Positions 1-12,716 of a stretch of DNA of 64,000 nt are shown here, piece by piece (the first letter of the stretch is position 1; each line of letters starts with the position of its first letter). Source of the stretch: Neisseria dentiae (GTDB lineage Bacteria > Pseudomonadota > Gammaproteobacteria > Burkholderiales > Neisseriaceae); the NCBI RefSeq assembly GCF_014055005.1, contig NZ_CP059570.1, positions 2,294,001 through 2,358,000 of the forward strand, written 5' to 3'. Both the position numbers and the translations under genes were made by a program. The notes beneath the pieces were generated by a model. That model saw only the letters and a program-made list of their open reading frames with translations. It was not told the origin of the DNA and did not search any database.

Positions 1-87
1 GCCGGCCAGCAGCTCGGTGCGCACGGTGGTGCCGTGCTCGCTGAGTTTGAACAGGCGCTCCAAGAGGCCGTTTTGCGGAATATTCAT
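1..87 (-). CDS. NCS2-family purine permease, N-terminal 29 residues (partial)
   Basis: The reverse strand reads from an ATG at 87 to the window edge with no stop. The 29 residues begin MNIPQNGLLERLFKLSEHGT and continue with TTVRTELLAG. This matches the cytoplasmic N-terminus of AzgA/GhxP-type NCS2 adenine or guanine/hypoxanthine:proton symporters, where a short amphipathic stretch with F-L-E-R-x-F-x-L and T-x-x-R-T-E precedes the first membrane helix. The rest of the gene lies outside the window, so substrate cannot be judged. The upstream gap to the divergent gene at 363 would hold the promoters of both. Confidence 0.72.
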   Translation of the reverse strand, partial: MNIPQNGLLERLFKLSEHGTTVRTELLAG

Positions 88-255
88 GATGGTTCTGGTT
101 AAAAAAAGTAAAACAGGCGCGCATTATAACGGATTTACCCGAAGATTTAAGTGGTTAGCCGGAAAAGATTTTTATCATCGCCTTGCCCTCTTCTAAATTT
201 AAGTCGCTATAGAAATACTACCATGCGGAACCGATTAAGCCCGCCCGAGCGCCCG

Positions 256-286
256 AGGCCGTCTGAAAACGGTTTCAGACGGCCTT
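256..286. repeat. Inverted DUS pair
   Basis: AGGCCGTCTGAA at 256-267 is followed at once by its reverse complement, giving a 12-bp stem with a short loop. It lies between two divergent genes, so it is not an obvious terminator here and is probably an uptake signal only. No other clear signal was recognised in 88-362. Confidence 0.85.
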
Positions 287-362
287 ACCGGCCTTAACCG
301 CCGCCACCGCCACTTTTTCCCAATTACGGAAAACTCAGCCCTTTTTCTGAGTTCTAAACGTC

Positions 363-992
363 ATGACTCCGCCAACACGATCCACCACAAAAAAAATCCT
401 GCCCACCCTCGCCTGCCTGTCTGCCGCTGCCCTATTCTGCCTTGCAGCCGCCGCTGTTTGGGTTGCCTACAGCGACTTCAAACTGAGTAAACGGCAGCCT
501 GCCGATCTGCAAACAGCCGACAGCGCATTGATTTTAAGCACCAAAGTTTACGAACAGGGCCGCCCCAACCCCTGTTTGGCCGCGCGTGTGGCGGCGGGAG
601 TGGAACTATGGAAAGCGGGCAAAGTGAAACGGTTGGTGATGAGCGGCGGCATCAACCGCGATTTCCACCACGGCTCAAAAACCATGCAGGCGCTGGCCGA
701 GCAGATGGGCGTGCCTGCCGGTGCCATCGTTCAAGAAACCGAGGCCGACGATACGTTTAAAAACATTGTTTACAGCACTCCGCTGCTGGCCGCCGACCGC
801 AGCGTGGTGCTGGTCAGCTCCGGCTTCCATATGCGCCGCGCCGCCTGGCTCGCCGCGCGCCAGTGGCCCGACAAACACATTCAGGTTTACGCCCACCGCA
901 ACCGCTGCTACGACGGAACAGCCCGCTATTGGCTGGAAATCATCAGGGAAACGGGCGCCGTGCTGAAAAACGGGATATTGGACAGATATTGA
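363..992 (+). CDS. YdcF/SanA-like DUF218 membrane protein
   Basis: A 209-residue protein with one N-terminal membrane segment (about residues 13-36, rich in Ala, Leu and Cys) and a DUF218 domain facing the periplasm. Visible family features are the strand with A-L-I-L-S-T-K near residue 55, R-L-V-M-S-G-G near residue 95, the T-x-x-N segment (D-D-T-F-K-N) near residue 130, and V-L-V-S-S-G-F-H-M-R-R near residue 150. DUF218 proteins such as E. coli SanA and YdcF affect envelope integrity, and no reaction is firmly established for them. The gene stands alone, with divergent transcription on its left and a DUS hairpin terminator on its right. Confidence 0.75.
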   Translation: MTPPTRSTTKKILPTLACLSAAALFCLAAAAVWVAYSDFKLSKRQPADLQTADSALILSTKVYEQGRPNPCLAARVAAGVELWKAGKVKRLVMSGGINRDFHHGSKTMQALAEQMGVPAGAIVQETEADDTFKNIVYSTPLLAADRSVVLVSSGFHMRRAAWLAARQWPDKHIQVYAHRNRCYDGTARYWLEIIRETGAVLKNGILDRY

Positions 993-1069
993 ACGGCGGT
1001 TGTTTTTGCAGCCATTCAGATACTCTGGGCAAACTCAAGCATAACAACCGTATACCGCAAATAGATCGA

Positions 1070-1101
1070 AGGCCGTCTGAAAATATTTTTTCAGACGGCC
1101 T
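1070..1101 (+). terminator. DUS hairpin terminator after the YdcF-like gene
   Basis: A DUS and its inverse are separated by AATATTTT, making a stem of about 14 bp with a T-rich loop. It lies about 80 bp beyond the stop of the gene at 363-992. An identical 30-bp copy sits at 1320-1351 on the other side of the repeat element at 1123-1319. Confidence 0.6.
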
Positions 1102-1122
1102 GATGTGTTGGAAAAATAGGCT

Positions 1123-1319
1123 GAGACCTTTGCAAAAATACCCTTAAGGCCGTCTGAAATGCTTAAATACCGTCATTCCCGCGTAGGCGGGAATCCAGAT
1201 GGAAATATTGAAGTATTGATTAAACAAATACTTGGATGCCAAGCGTCTGGATTCCCGCCTACGCGGGAATGACGGAGTTCAGATTTTTTAGATAGCAATT
1301 TGAATTTTGCAAAGGTCTC
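1123..1319. mobile_element. MITE-like repeat with GAGACCTTTGCAAAA ends and two dRS3 20-mers
   Basis: The 197-bp element starts GAGACCTTTGCAAAA and ends TTTTGCAAAGGTCTC, perfect terminal inverted repeats of about 15 bp. Inside are two inverted 20-mers of the dRS3 form ATTCCC-N8-GGGAAT at 1175-1194 and 1251-1270. A copy differing by about one base occurs at 17794-17989. It encodes no protein. dRS3 is an established neisserial repeat. The ends resemble those of IS5-family elements of the IS1106 type as I remember them, so a non-autonomous derivative is an inference. Confidence 0.7.
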
Positions 1320-1351
1320 AGGCCGTCTGAAAATATTTTTTCAGACGGCCT
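1320..1351. repeat. Inverted DUS pair abutting the repeat element
   Basis: AGGCCGTCTGAA, a T-rich loop, then the inverse DUS. Identical to the hairpin at 1070-1101, so the element at 1123-1319 lies between two copies of the same hairpin. Confidence 0.8.
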
Positions 1352-1392
1352 GAGACCATGAATTTCAAAGAAAAATCAAATGTTTACTAACA

Positions 1393-1433
1393 ACACCCGT
1401 TATAGTCGGGTTTAGCCCGACTATAACGGGTGT
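1393..1433. repeat. Perfect 18-bp hairpin downstream of rpoC
   Basis: ACACCCGTTATAGTCGGG and its exact inverse complement are separated by the five bases TTTAG. On the plus strand it is followed by ACTTTTTCTT, so it would terminate rightward transcription. It lies beyond the rpoC terminator. It is not a DUS. Confidence 0.75.
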
Positions 1434-1496
1434 ACTTTTTCTTAATACAAAAGCCCCGATCGGCCCGGAATACCGAAGCTGCCGGATTGTTCCGCC

Positions 1497-1532
1497 ATAA
1501 AAAACACCGGCTGCTTTCGCAACCGGTGTTTG
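1497..1532 (-). terminator. Rho-independent terminator of the rpoBC operon
   Basis: Read on the minus strand, 15-50 bases past the rpoC stop, an 11-bp stem (ACACCGG-TTGC pairing with GCAGCCGGTGT, loop GAAA) is followed by six T residues. This is a textbook intrinsic terminator. Confidence 0.85.
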
Positions 1533-1546
1533 CATTTCGATGCGGC

Positions 1547-4500
1547 TTACTCGGCCTCTTTTACCTGTTCGGCCACTTCGGCTTCGTGGTGCGCCTGCCA
1601 TGCCTGACGGCGGGTACGGTGGTAGGTCAGGCCGGTGCCCGCGGGAATCAGACGGCCGACAATCACGTTTTCTTTCAAACCGCGCAGTTCGTCCTGTTTG
1701 CCCATAATCGCGGCTTCGGTAAGCACGCGGGTGGTTTCTTGGAACGATGCGGCCGAAATGAAGCTGTCGGTCGAAAGCGAGGCTTTGGTGATACCCAGCA
1801 GCACGTTTTCGTAGCGTGCCGGCTCTTTACCGTCGGCAACGGCTTTTTCGTTGGCCAGGGTAACGTCGCTGCGCTCCACCTGTTCGCCGGTGATGAAACC
1901 GGTTTCGCCCGCATCGGCGATGTTCACGCGGCGCAGCATCTGGCGGATGATTACCTCGATGTGTTTGTCGGAAATCTTCACACCTTGCAGGCGGTAAACC
2001 TCTTGCACCTCTTGCACGATGTAGCGCGCCAGCGCTTCGATGCCTTGCAGGCGCAGGATGTCGTGGGGATCGACTGCGCCGTCGACGATGGTTTCGCCGC
2101 GGTTCACCACTTGGCCGTCGTGCACCAGAATCTGTTTCTCTTTGGAAATCAGGGTTTCGTAAGCCACGCCGTCAACGTCGGTGATAATCAGGCGCTGTTT
2201 GCCTTTGGTTTCCTTACCGAACGACACGGTGCCGGTTACTTCGGCCAGCATGCCGGCGTCTTTGGGTACGCGGGCTTCAAACAGCTCGGCCACGCGCGGC
2301 AGACCGCCGGTAATGTCGCGGGTTTTGGAAGAAGCCTGAGGAATACGCGCCAGCACGTCGCCCTTGCCCACTTCCTGACCTTCGCGCACGGTAATCACCG
2401 CACCCACGGGGAAGGCCATCGAAACGGCGGTGTTGGTGCCGGGAATGCATACTTCTTCGCCGTTTTCGTCGAGCAGTTTCACGGTCGGGCGCAGCAGTTT
2501 GGAAGTGGAGGCCGAACGGCGTTTGCCGTCGATCACCACCAGCGTGGACAAACCGGTTACATCGTCGGTTTGTTTGGCAACGGTTACGCCCTCTTCCACG
2601 TTTTCGAATTTCACCAAACCGGCGTGCTCGGTAATCATCGGGCGGGTGTGCGGATCCCAAGTAGCCAGCGTTTGGCCGGCTTTCACCGCCGCACCGTCCT
2701 GCACCAGCAGGATGGCGCCGTAAGGCACTTTGTGGCGCTCGCGCTCGCGGCCGATTTCGTCGTGAATCACCACTTCGCAAGAGCGGCCGATAACCACCAG
2801 CTCGCCTTTGTTGTTGGCCACATAACGCATCTGGCTGCTGAAGCGGGCGGTGCCGTTGGATTTGGCTTCTACCTGACTGGCAGCGGCGGCACGCGATGCG
2901 GCACCACCGATGTGGAAGGTACGCATGGTCAGCTGGGTGCCCGGTTCGCCGATAGACTGGGCGGCAATCACGCCGACGGCTTCGCCGGTGTTCACCAGTT
3001 TGCCGCGCGCCAAGTCGCGTCCGTAGCAGTGGGCACACAGGCCGTAGCGGGTTTTACAGGTAATAGGGGTACGCACCTTCACTTCGTCGATACCGGATTG
3101 GTCGATTAAATCCACCAGCTGCTCGTTTAAGAGCGTGCCCGCTTCCACCAGTGTTTCGCCGGAAGAATCCACCACGTCGGCAGCGGTTACACGGCCGAGA
3201 ATACGGTCGCGCAGCGGTTCGATGACATCACCGCCCTGTACCACGGCTTTCATCACGAAGCCGTCTGAAGTGCCGCAGTCGTCTTCCACCACCACCAAGT
3301 CTTGGGTAACGTCAACCAGGCGGCGGGTCAGGTAACCCGAGTTGGCGGTTTTCAAGGCGGTATCGGCCAAACCCTTACGCGCACCGTGGGTGGCGATAAA
3401 GTATTGCAATACGGTCAGGCCTTCGCGGAAGTTGGAAGTAATCGGCGTTTCGATAATCGAGCCGTCGGGCTTCGCCATCAGGCCGCGCATACCGGAAAGC
3501 TGTTTGATCTGGGCGGCCGAACCGCGGGCGCCCGAGTCGGCCATCATGTAGATGGAGTTGAACGACTCTTGATCCACTTCGTTGCCTTCGCGGTCGATGA
3601 CTTTCTGTTTGGAAAGGTTGTCCATCATGGCTTTGGCGATTTTATCGCCAGCACGGCCCCAGATATCGACCACTTTGTTGTAGCGCTCGCCGTTGGTTAC
3701 CAAACCCTGGCGGTATTGGTCTTCGATTTCCTTCACTTCGCCTTGCGCTTCGGCCAGCAGGGCGGCTTTTTCTTTCGGGATTTCCATATCGTCCACGCAG
3801 ATGGAGATGCCGCCTTTGGCTGCATAACCGAAACCAGTGTACATCAGGTGGTCGGCGAAAATCACGGTGTCGCGCAGGCCGCACAGGCGGAACGAGGCGT
3901 TAATCAGCTTGGAAATCTCTTTTTTCTTCAGAGCCTTGTTAATGTATTCAAACGGCAGGCCCTTGGGCAGGATTTCGCTCAGCAGCGCACGGCCGACGGT
4001 GGTTTCGTAGCGGTTGACCACCGGCTCCAGCTCGCCTTGCTCGTTGCGCTCCCACTCGCGCAGGCGCACGGTGATTTTGGTGCCCAGCTCCACCTGTTTG
4101 GTATGGTAGGCGCGGTGCACTTCTTTCACGTCGGCAAACAGGCTGCCTTCACCTTTGCCGTTGATGCGGTCGCGGGTCATGTAATACAGGCCCAATACGA
4201 TGTCTTGCGAAGGCACGATAATCGGCTCACCATTGGCGGGCGACAATACGTTGTTGGAAGCCAGCATCAGCGTGCGCGCTTCCATTTGTGCTTCCAAGCT
4301 CAACGGAACGTGAACGGCCATTTGGTCGCCGTCGAAGTCGGCGTTGAACGCGGCGCACACCAAGGGGTGCAGCTGGATGGCTTTGCCTTCAATCAGAATC
4401 GGCTCGAACGCCTGAATACCCAAACGGTGCAGGGTCGGCGCACGGTTGAGCATAATCGGGTGCTCGCGGATCACTTCTTCCAAGATGTCCCAAACTTCGG

Positions 4501-5722
4501 GCACTTCTTGCTCCACCAGTTTTTTGGCGGCTTTCACGGTCGAAGCCAAACCCTGTTTTTCGAGTTTGTGGAAAATAAACGGTTTGAACAGCTCCAGCGC
4601 CATTTTCTTGGGCAGGCCGCATTGGTGCAGGCGCAGGTAGGGGCCGACGGTAATCACGGAACGGCCGGAATAGTCCACACGCTTACCCAGCAGGTTTTGA
4701 CGGAAGCGGCCGCCTTTACCTTTGATCATGTCGGCCAGCGATTTGAGCGGGCGCTTGTTGGCGCCGGTCATGGCTTTGCCGCGGCGGCCGTTGTCCAGCA
4801 GCGAGTCGACGGCTTCTTGCAGCATGCGTTTTTCGTTGCGCACGATGATGTCGGGCGCGTGCAGTTCCAACAGGCGTTTCAGGCGGTTGTTACGGTTGAT
4901 GACGCGGCGGTATAAGTCGTTCAAATCAGACGTGGCGAAACGGCCGCCGTCGAGCGGCACCAGCGGGCGCAAGTCCGGCGGCAGCACCGGCAGCACGTCC
5001 ATAATCATCCACTCGAGCTTCATGCCGCTGCGCTGGAAGGCTTCCAACACTTTCAGGCGTTTGGCGATTTTTTTGATTTTGGTGTCGGAACCGGTGGATT
5101 CCAGCTCTTGGCGCAGAATTTCCACTTCGGAAGCGATATTCAGCGTGCGCAACAGTTCGCGGATACCTTCGGCCCCCATTTTGGCATCGAAATCGTCGCC
5201 GTATTCTTCGAGCTTGGTGTAGTAGTCGTCTTCGGTCAGCAGTTGGCCGCGTTGCAGCGGGGTCATGCCGGGGTCGGTAACCACATAGGCTTCAAAATAC
5301 AGCACGCGCTCGATGTCGCGCAGGGTCATGTCCAACACCATGCCCAAACGCGAGGGCAGCGATTTCAAAAACCAGATGTGGGCAACGGGGGCGGCCAGTT
5401 CGATGTGGCCCATGCGTTCGCGGCGAACTTTGGAAAGGGTAACTTCCACGCCGCATTTTTCGCAGGTTACGCCTTTGAATTTCAGGCGTTTGTATTTGCC
5501 GCACAAGCATTCGTAATCTTTTACCGGGCCGAAGATTTTGGCGCAGAACAAACCGTCGCGCTCGGGTTTGAAGGTGCGGTAGTTGATGGTTTCGGGTTTT
5601 TTCACTTCGCCGTAAGACCACGAGCGGATGGTTTCGGGTGAGGCGATGCCGATTTTGATGGCGTCGAATTCCTCTTCCATACCGGCGGATTGCAGCGGAT
5701 TGAACAGGTTCATTAAATTCAT
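1547..5722 (-). CDS. rpoC: RNA polymerase beta' subunit
   Basis: A 1391-residue beta' subunit of the DNA-dependent RNA polymerase, close to the usual proteobacterial length. The N-terminal zinc ribbon is visible as C-L-C-G-K and C-E-K-C-G near residues 70-90. The catalytic magnesium loop N-A-D-F-D-G-D lies near residue 460. The second cysteine cluster C-x6-C-x2-H-C-Y-G lies near residue 890, and the trigger-loop and bridge-helix region is intact. It is the last gene of the rplKAJL-rpoBC operon, 214 bp after rpoB, and is followed by an intrinsic terminator. No frameshift or unusual residue was noticed. Confidence 0.98.
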   Translation of the reverse strand: MNLMNLFNPLQSAGMEEEFDAIKIGIASPETIRSWSYGEVKKPETINYRTFKPERDGLFCAKIFGPVKDYECLCGKYKRLKFKGVTCEKCGVEVTLSKVRRERMGHIELAAPVAHIWFLKSLPSRLGMVLDMTLRDIERVLYFEAYVVTDPGMTPLQRGQLLTEDDYYTKLEEYGDDFDAKMGAEGIRELLRTLNIASEVEILRQELESTGSDTKIKKIAKRLKVLEAFQRSGMKLEWMIMDVLPVLPPDLRPLVPLDGGRFATSDLNDLYRRVINRNNRLKRLLELHAPDIIVRNEKRMLQEAVDSLLDNGRRGKAMTGANKRPLKSLADMIKGKGGRFRQNLLGKRVDYSGRSVITVGPYLRLHQCGLPKKMALELFKPFIFHKLEKQGLASTVKAAKKLVEQEVPEVWDILEEVIREHPIMLNRAPTLHRLGIQAFEPILIEGKAIQLHPLVCAAFNADFDGDQMAVHVPLSLEAQMEARTLMLASNNVLSPANGEPIIVPSQDIVLGLYYMTRDRINGKGEGSLFADVKEVHRAYHTKQVELGTKITVRLREWERNEQGELEPVVNRYETTVGRALLSEILPKGLPFEYINKALKKKEISKLINASFRLCGLRDTVIFADHLMYTGFGYAAKGGISICVDDMEIPKEKAALLAEAQGEVKEIEDQYRQGLVTNGERYNKVVDIWGRAGDKIAKAMMDNLSKQKVIDREGNEVDQESFNSIYMMADSGARGSAAQIKQLSGMRGLMAKPDGSIIETPITSNFREGLTVLQYFIATHGARKGLADTALKTANSGYLTRRLVDVTQDLVVVEDDCGTSDGFVMKAVVQGGDVIEPLRDRILGRVTAADVVDSSGETLVEAGTLLNEQLVDLIDQSGIDEVKVRTPITCKTRYGLCAHCYGRDLARGKLVNTGEAVGVIAAQSIGEPGTQLTMRTFHIGGAASRAAAASQVEAKSNGTARFSSQMRYVANNKGELVVIGRSCEVVIHDEIGRERERHKVPYGAILLVQDGAAVKAGQTLATWDPHTRPMITEHAGLVKFENVEEGVTVAKQTDDVTGLSTLVVIDGKRRSASTSKLLRPTVKLLDENGEEVCIPGTNTAVSMAFPVGAVITVREGQEVGKGDVLARIPQASSKTRDITGGLPRVAELFEARVPKDAGMLAEVTGTVSFGKETKGKQRLIITDVDGVAYETLISKEKQILVHDGQVVNRGETIVDGAVDPHDILRLQGIEALARYIVQEVQEVYRLQGVKISDKHIEVIIRQMLRRVNIADAGETGFITGEQVERSDVTLANEKAVADGKEPARYENVLLGITKASLSTDSFISAASFQETTRVLTEAAIMGKQDELRGLKENVIVGRLIPAGTGLTYHRTRRQAWQAHHEAEVAEQVKEAE

Positions 5723-5889
5723 TTTGGCTCCTTAGAAGGAAGTATTTTTTGCAGCAATACGGATATTCTGATTCGGGTTGCACGCCCGGGCTTTTCAGAC
5801 GGCCTGTACCGCCCATGCGGTTTTTTCACGCTGTTTTGCCGATGCGGCACAGCGGATTGCCGGTCCGGCCCGGTTTGGCCTGCGTGCTG

Positions 5890-5929
5890 TTTTCAGACGG
5901 CCCCTGTGTTTTTCAGGCCGTCTGAAAAC
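5890..5929. repeat. Inverted DUS pair between rpoB and rpoC
   Basis: TTTTCAGACGG followed after about 15 bases by AGGCCGTCTGAAAA, directly downstream of the rpoB stop on the minus strand. The rest of the 214-bp rpoB-rpoC gap (5723-5936) holds a further single DUS-like stretch and the rpoC ribosome-binding site (AAGGAGCC before the ATG at 5722). If the pair folds in RNA it could tune rpoC relative to rpoB, but there is no U-run. Confidence 0.6.
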
Positions 5930-5936
5930 CTGTTGC

Positions 5937-10115
<4,179 letters not shown>

Positions 10116-10322
10116 AGAAAACTCCAGAATAGGGAGGGCTTTTTAAATCAAGATATTGAAGCTGCCGAAAACTCGGCAGCAATCGGAAATCGGGCGGTTG
10201 CGTATTCAAGCAGTTTTGCAAAATGACCGCACCTCAAAATATTTACATTTATTTTCAATGAAAACAGTAGCCAAGTGTTAATGAATGTAAATATTCTGTT
10301 TTTCATCAATAAAAAGCAAAAC

Positions 10323-10347
10323 AAGGCTGGCAAAATCTGCCAGCCTT
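10323..10347 (-). terminator. Attenuator-like hairpin between rplL and rpoB
   Basis: A 10-bp GC-rich stem AAGGCTGGCA pairing with TGCCAGCCTT, just past the rplL stop. On the minus strand it is followed by GTTTTGCTTTTT, a broken U-run. E. coli has a partial terminator at the same place that makes ribosomal protein messages exceed rpoBC; the same role is inferred here. Confidence 0.65.
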
Positions 10348-10364
10348 TATTCGCCACAACGGGA

Positions 10365-10739
10365 TTATTTGATTTCGACTTTCGCGCCGGCTTCTTCCAG
10401 TTGTTTTTGGATGTCTTCAGCTTCAGCTTTAGAAACACCTTCTTTAACGGTTTTGGGTGCGCCGTCAACCATGTCTTTGGCTTCTTTCAAGCCCAAGCCG
10501 GTGATTGCACGAACCACTTTGATTACGCCAACTTTTTGGTCACCGGCAGAAGCCAGGATCACGTCAAACTCGGTTTTCTCTTCAGCGGCAGCACCGGCAG
10601 CGGCACCGGCAGGGCCGGCAACAGCAACGGCAGCAGCAGAAACGCCGAATTTTTCTTCAAAAGCTTTAACCAAGTCGTTCAGTTCCATAACGGTCAAAGA
10701 ACCAACTGCTTCCAAAATGTCTTCTTTAGTAATAGCCAT
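10365..10739 (-). CDS. rplL: 50S ribosomal protein L7/L12
   Basis: A 124-residue stalk protein. It has an N-terminal dimerisation domain (M-A-I-T-K-E-D-I-L-E-A-V), an Ala/Gly-rich hinge near residues 38-52, and a C-terminal factor-binding domain with K-x-x-V-I-K-x-V-R-x-x-T-G-L-G-L-K-E-A-K. It is present in several copies per ribosome and recruits translation GTPases such as the EF-Tu encoded upstream. It follows rplJ by 51 bp and is probably co-translated with it. Confidence 0.98.
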   Translation of the reverse strand: MAITKEDILEAVGSLTVMELNDLVKAFEEKFGVSAAAVAVAGPAGAAAGAAAEEKTEFDVILASAGDQKVGVIKVVRAITGLGLKEAKDMVDGAPKTVKEGVSKAEAEDIQKQLEEAGAKVEIK

Positions 10740-10790
10740 GCTATTTAAACTCCAAATATTGTATTAAAAATTTTAATCGAAACAAAATGC

Positions 10791-11291
10791 TTAAGCGGCT
10801 TCTTCAGCAGCTTTTTTCTCAGCCAGGGCAGCCAGCGCGCGGGCAAAGCCTGAAACAGGCGCCTGCATAACGAACAGCAGTTTGGACAACAGCTCTTCGC
10901 GGCTCGGAATAGATGCCAACTCGGCTACTTGGGCAGCGTTCAACACGTCGCCATTGTAAGAACCGGCTTTGATAATGATTTTGTCGTCTTTTTTCGCGAA
11001 TTGATGCAGCACTTTTGCAGCGGCCACGGCATCTTCAGAAGCGGCATAAACCAGCGGACCAACCATTTGGTCTGCCAAACCGGCAAATGAAGTACCTTCT
11101 ACTGCGCGACGGGCCAATGTGTTTTTCAGAACGCGCAGATACACGCCTTCTTTACGGGCATTGGCACGAAGCTCTGTCATGCTGGCAACACTGATACCGC
11201 GATATTCGGCAACCACCAGAGTTTGTGCATTGGCAATCGCTGCACTAATCTCTTCAACGGCCACCTTCTTGGTTTCAATATTGAGACTCAA
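10791..11291 (-). CDS. rplJ: 50S ribosomal protein L10
   Basis: A 166-residue protein that anchors the L7/L12 dimers to 23S rRNA. The N-terminal RNA-binding part (V-E-E-I-x-x-A-I-A-N-A-Q-T-L-V-V-A-E-Y-R-G) and the C-terminal helix ending in an Ala/Lys/Glu-rich tail that binds L7/L12 are present. In other proteobacteria the L10-L7/L12 complex represses its own message by binding the leader, and a candidate leader lies just upstream at 11380-11460. Confidence 0.97.
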   Translation of the reverse strand: MSLNIETKKVAVEEISAAIANAQTLVVAEYRGISVASMTELRANARKEGVYLRVLKNTLARRAVEGTSFAGLADQMVGPLVYAASEDAVAAAKVLHQFAKKDDKIIIKAGSYNGDVLNAAQVAELASIPSREELLSKLLFVMQAPVSGFARALAALAEKKAAEEAA

Positions 11292-11379
11292 GGTCTACCT
11301 CCCACTGTTAAACAAAGAAATACAAACGTATTTCACCAGCGCGGCAACCTAAAAAGACATTTCACAAGAAATACTTGAT

Positions 11380-11460
11380 TATTCGATTCAGGACTACCGT
11401 CTGCGTAGGGCTGTTACGATTAAATCTTGCGATCCCTACGGTCTTGGACATCTACTTAAA
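11380..11460 (-). promoter_or_regulatory. Probable L10 leader (autoregulatory RNA)
   Basis: The minus strand ahead of rplJ carries CCGTAGGGATCGCAAGATTT and then CCCTACGCAGACGGTAGTCC, so that CCGTAGGG can pair with CCCTACG. Its position 90-170 bases before rplJ and its general form fit the ribosomal L10 leader to which L10-L7/L12 binds. The assignment rests on position and pairing only. Confidence 0.55.
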
Positions 11461-11477
11461 AATTAAGTAGCCCAAAT

Positions 11478-11518
11478 TCAGACGGCCTATACTTTAACAG
11501 CCGCATAGGCCGTCTGAA
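11478..11518. terminator. Inverted DUS pair after rplA
   Basis: TTCAGACGGCCTAT and its inverse ATAGGCCGTCTGAA are separated by 14 bases, immediately after the rplA stop on the minus strand. It probably acts as a partial terminator between rplKA and rplJL. Confidence 0.6.
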
Positions 11519-11523
11519 AATTT

Positions 11524-12219
11524 TTAGCTGTTTACGCTTGAAGTATCAACGCGCACGCCCAAACCCATGGTGCTGGACACAGCCACTTTACGCAAATATT
11601 GGCCTTTGGCCGCAGCAGGTTTGGCTTTCACGATAGCGTCCAACAAAGCATCGAAGTTTTCGCGCAAATCAGCCTCGGCAAAGGAAGCACGGCCAATGGT
11701 AGCGTGTACGATACCTGCTTTATCGGTACGGTATTGCACTTGGCCTGCTTTGGCATTTTTTACTGCTTCGGCCACATTCGGCGTTACGGTGCCCACTTTC
11801 GGGTTCGGCATCAAACCGCGGGGACCCAAAATCGTACCCAGCTGACCGACAATACGCATAGCATCGGGAGAAGCAATCACCACATCGAAATTCAGATTGC
11901 CTTTTTTCACTTCTTCGGCCAAATCTTCGAAGCCTACTACATCTGCACCGGCCGCTTTAGCTGCGTCGGCATTTGCGCCTTGGGTAAATACAGCAACACG
12001 CGTTACCTTACCGGTACCTTTGGGCAATACAACCGAACCACGGATAACTTGGTCTGATTTACGGGGATCCACACCCAAATTGAAAGAAACGTCAACAGAC
12101 TCATCGAATTTCGCAGTGGCAGCCTGCTTCACCAAAGCAATCGCCTCATCAATCGCATACAGCTTGTTGGCTTCTACGGAGGCACGCAATGCTTTCAAAC
12201 GTTTGGAAATCTTAGCCAT
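11524..12219 (-). CDS. rplA: 50S ribosomal protein L1
   Basis: A 231-residue L1 protein of normal length, which builds the mobile stalk at the ribosomal exit side. Recognisable segments are F-x-E-S-V-D-V-S-F-N-L-G-V-D-P-R-K-S-D-Q near residues 38-57 and G-x-x-G-P-R-G-L-M-P-N-P-K near residue 130. Its ATG shares one base with the TAA stop of rplK (TAATG), so translation is coupled. Confidence 0.98.
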   Translation of the reverse strand: MAKISKRLKALRASVEANKLYAIDEAIALVKQAATAKFDESVDVSFNLGVDPRKSDQVIRGSVVLPKGTGKVTRVAVFTQGANADAAKAAGADVVGFEDLAEEVKKGNLNFDVVIASPDAMRIVGQLGTILGPRGLMPNPKVGTVTPNVAEAVKNAKAGQVQYRTDKAGIVHATIGRASFAEADLRENFDALLDAIVKAKPAAAKGQYLRKVAVSSTMGLGVRVDTSSVNS

Positions 12220-12650
12220 TACACACCCTCCACATCCAAGCCCATAGAGCGGGCGGAACCGGCAATCGTACGAACAGCAGCATCCAAGTCGGCAGCTGTC
12301 AGATCGGGTTCTTTGGTTTTTGCAATTTCTTCCAACTGTGCGCGGGTTACTTTACCCACTTTGTTGGTTAACGGATTTGAACTGCCTTTTTGCAAACCTG
12401 CTGCTTTTTTCAGCAAAATGGTAGCAGGCGGGGTTTTCATCACAAATGTGAATGATTTGTCTGCAAATGCGGTGATCACCACAGGAATCGGCAAACCCGG
12501 CTCCATAGATTGAGTCGCGGCATTAAATGCCTTACAAAACTCCATGATGTTCAAACCGCGCTGACCCAACGCCGGACCAACCGGAGGAGAGGGGTTAGCT
12601 TTACCTGCAGGAATCTGCAGTTTGATGTAACCAATAATTTTCTTTGCCAC
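12219..12650 (-). CDS. rplK: 50S ribosomal protein L11
   Basis: A 143-residue L11 protein, which binds the GTPase-associated region of 23S rRNA. The N-terminal domain has the proline-rich P-A-G-K-A-N-P-S-P-P-V-G-P-A-L-G-Q-R-G segment, and the C-terminal RNA-binding domain carries G-S-A-R-S-M-G. It is the first gene of the operon behind the strong promoter at 12717-12745, with a TTAGGAGC ribosome-binding site. Confidence 0.98.
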   Translation of the reverse strand: MAKKIIGYIKLQIPAGKANPSPPVGPALGQRGLNIMEFCKAFNAATQSMEPGLPIPVVITAFADKSFTFVMKTPPATILLKKAAGLQKGSSNPLTNKVGKVTRAQLEEIAKTKEPDLTAADLDAAVRTIAGSARSMGLDVEGV

Positions 12651-12716
12651 TTTAAATAGCTCCTAATAAACGGGTATAGCGCGAAAAAGTTTCGCTCCCC
12701 AAAAAACAGATCGAAT

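Noticed and set aside
1430..3109. 559-residue plus-strand open frame
   Set aside because: It is the antisense of rpoC, rich in His, Gly and Phe as expected of a shadow frame, with no ribosome-binding site or family likeness.
3302..4915. 537-residue plus-strand open frame
   Set aside because: Antisense of rpoC; the conserved minus-strand product explains the open frame.
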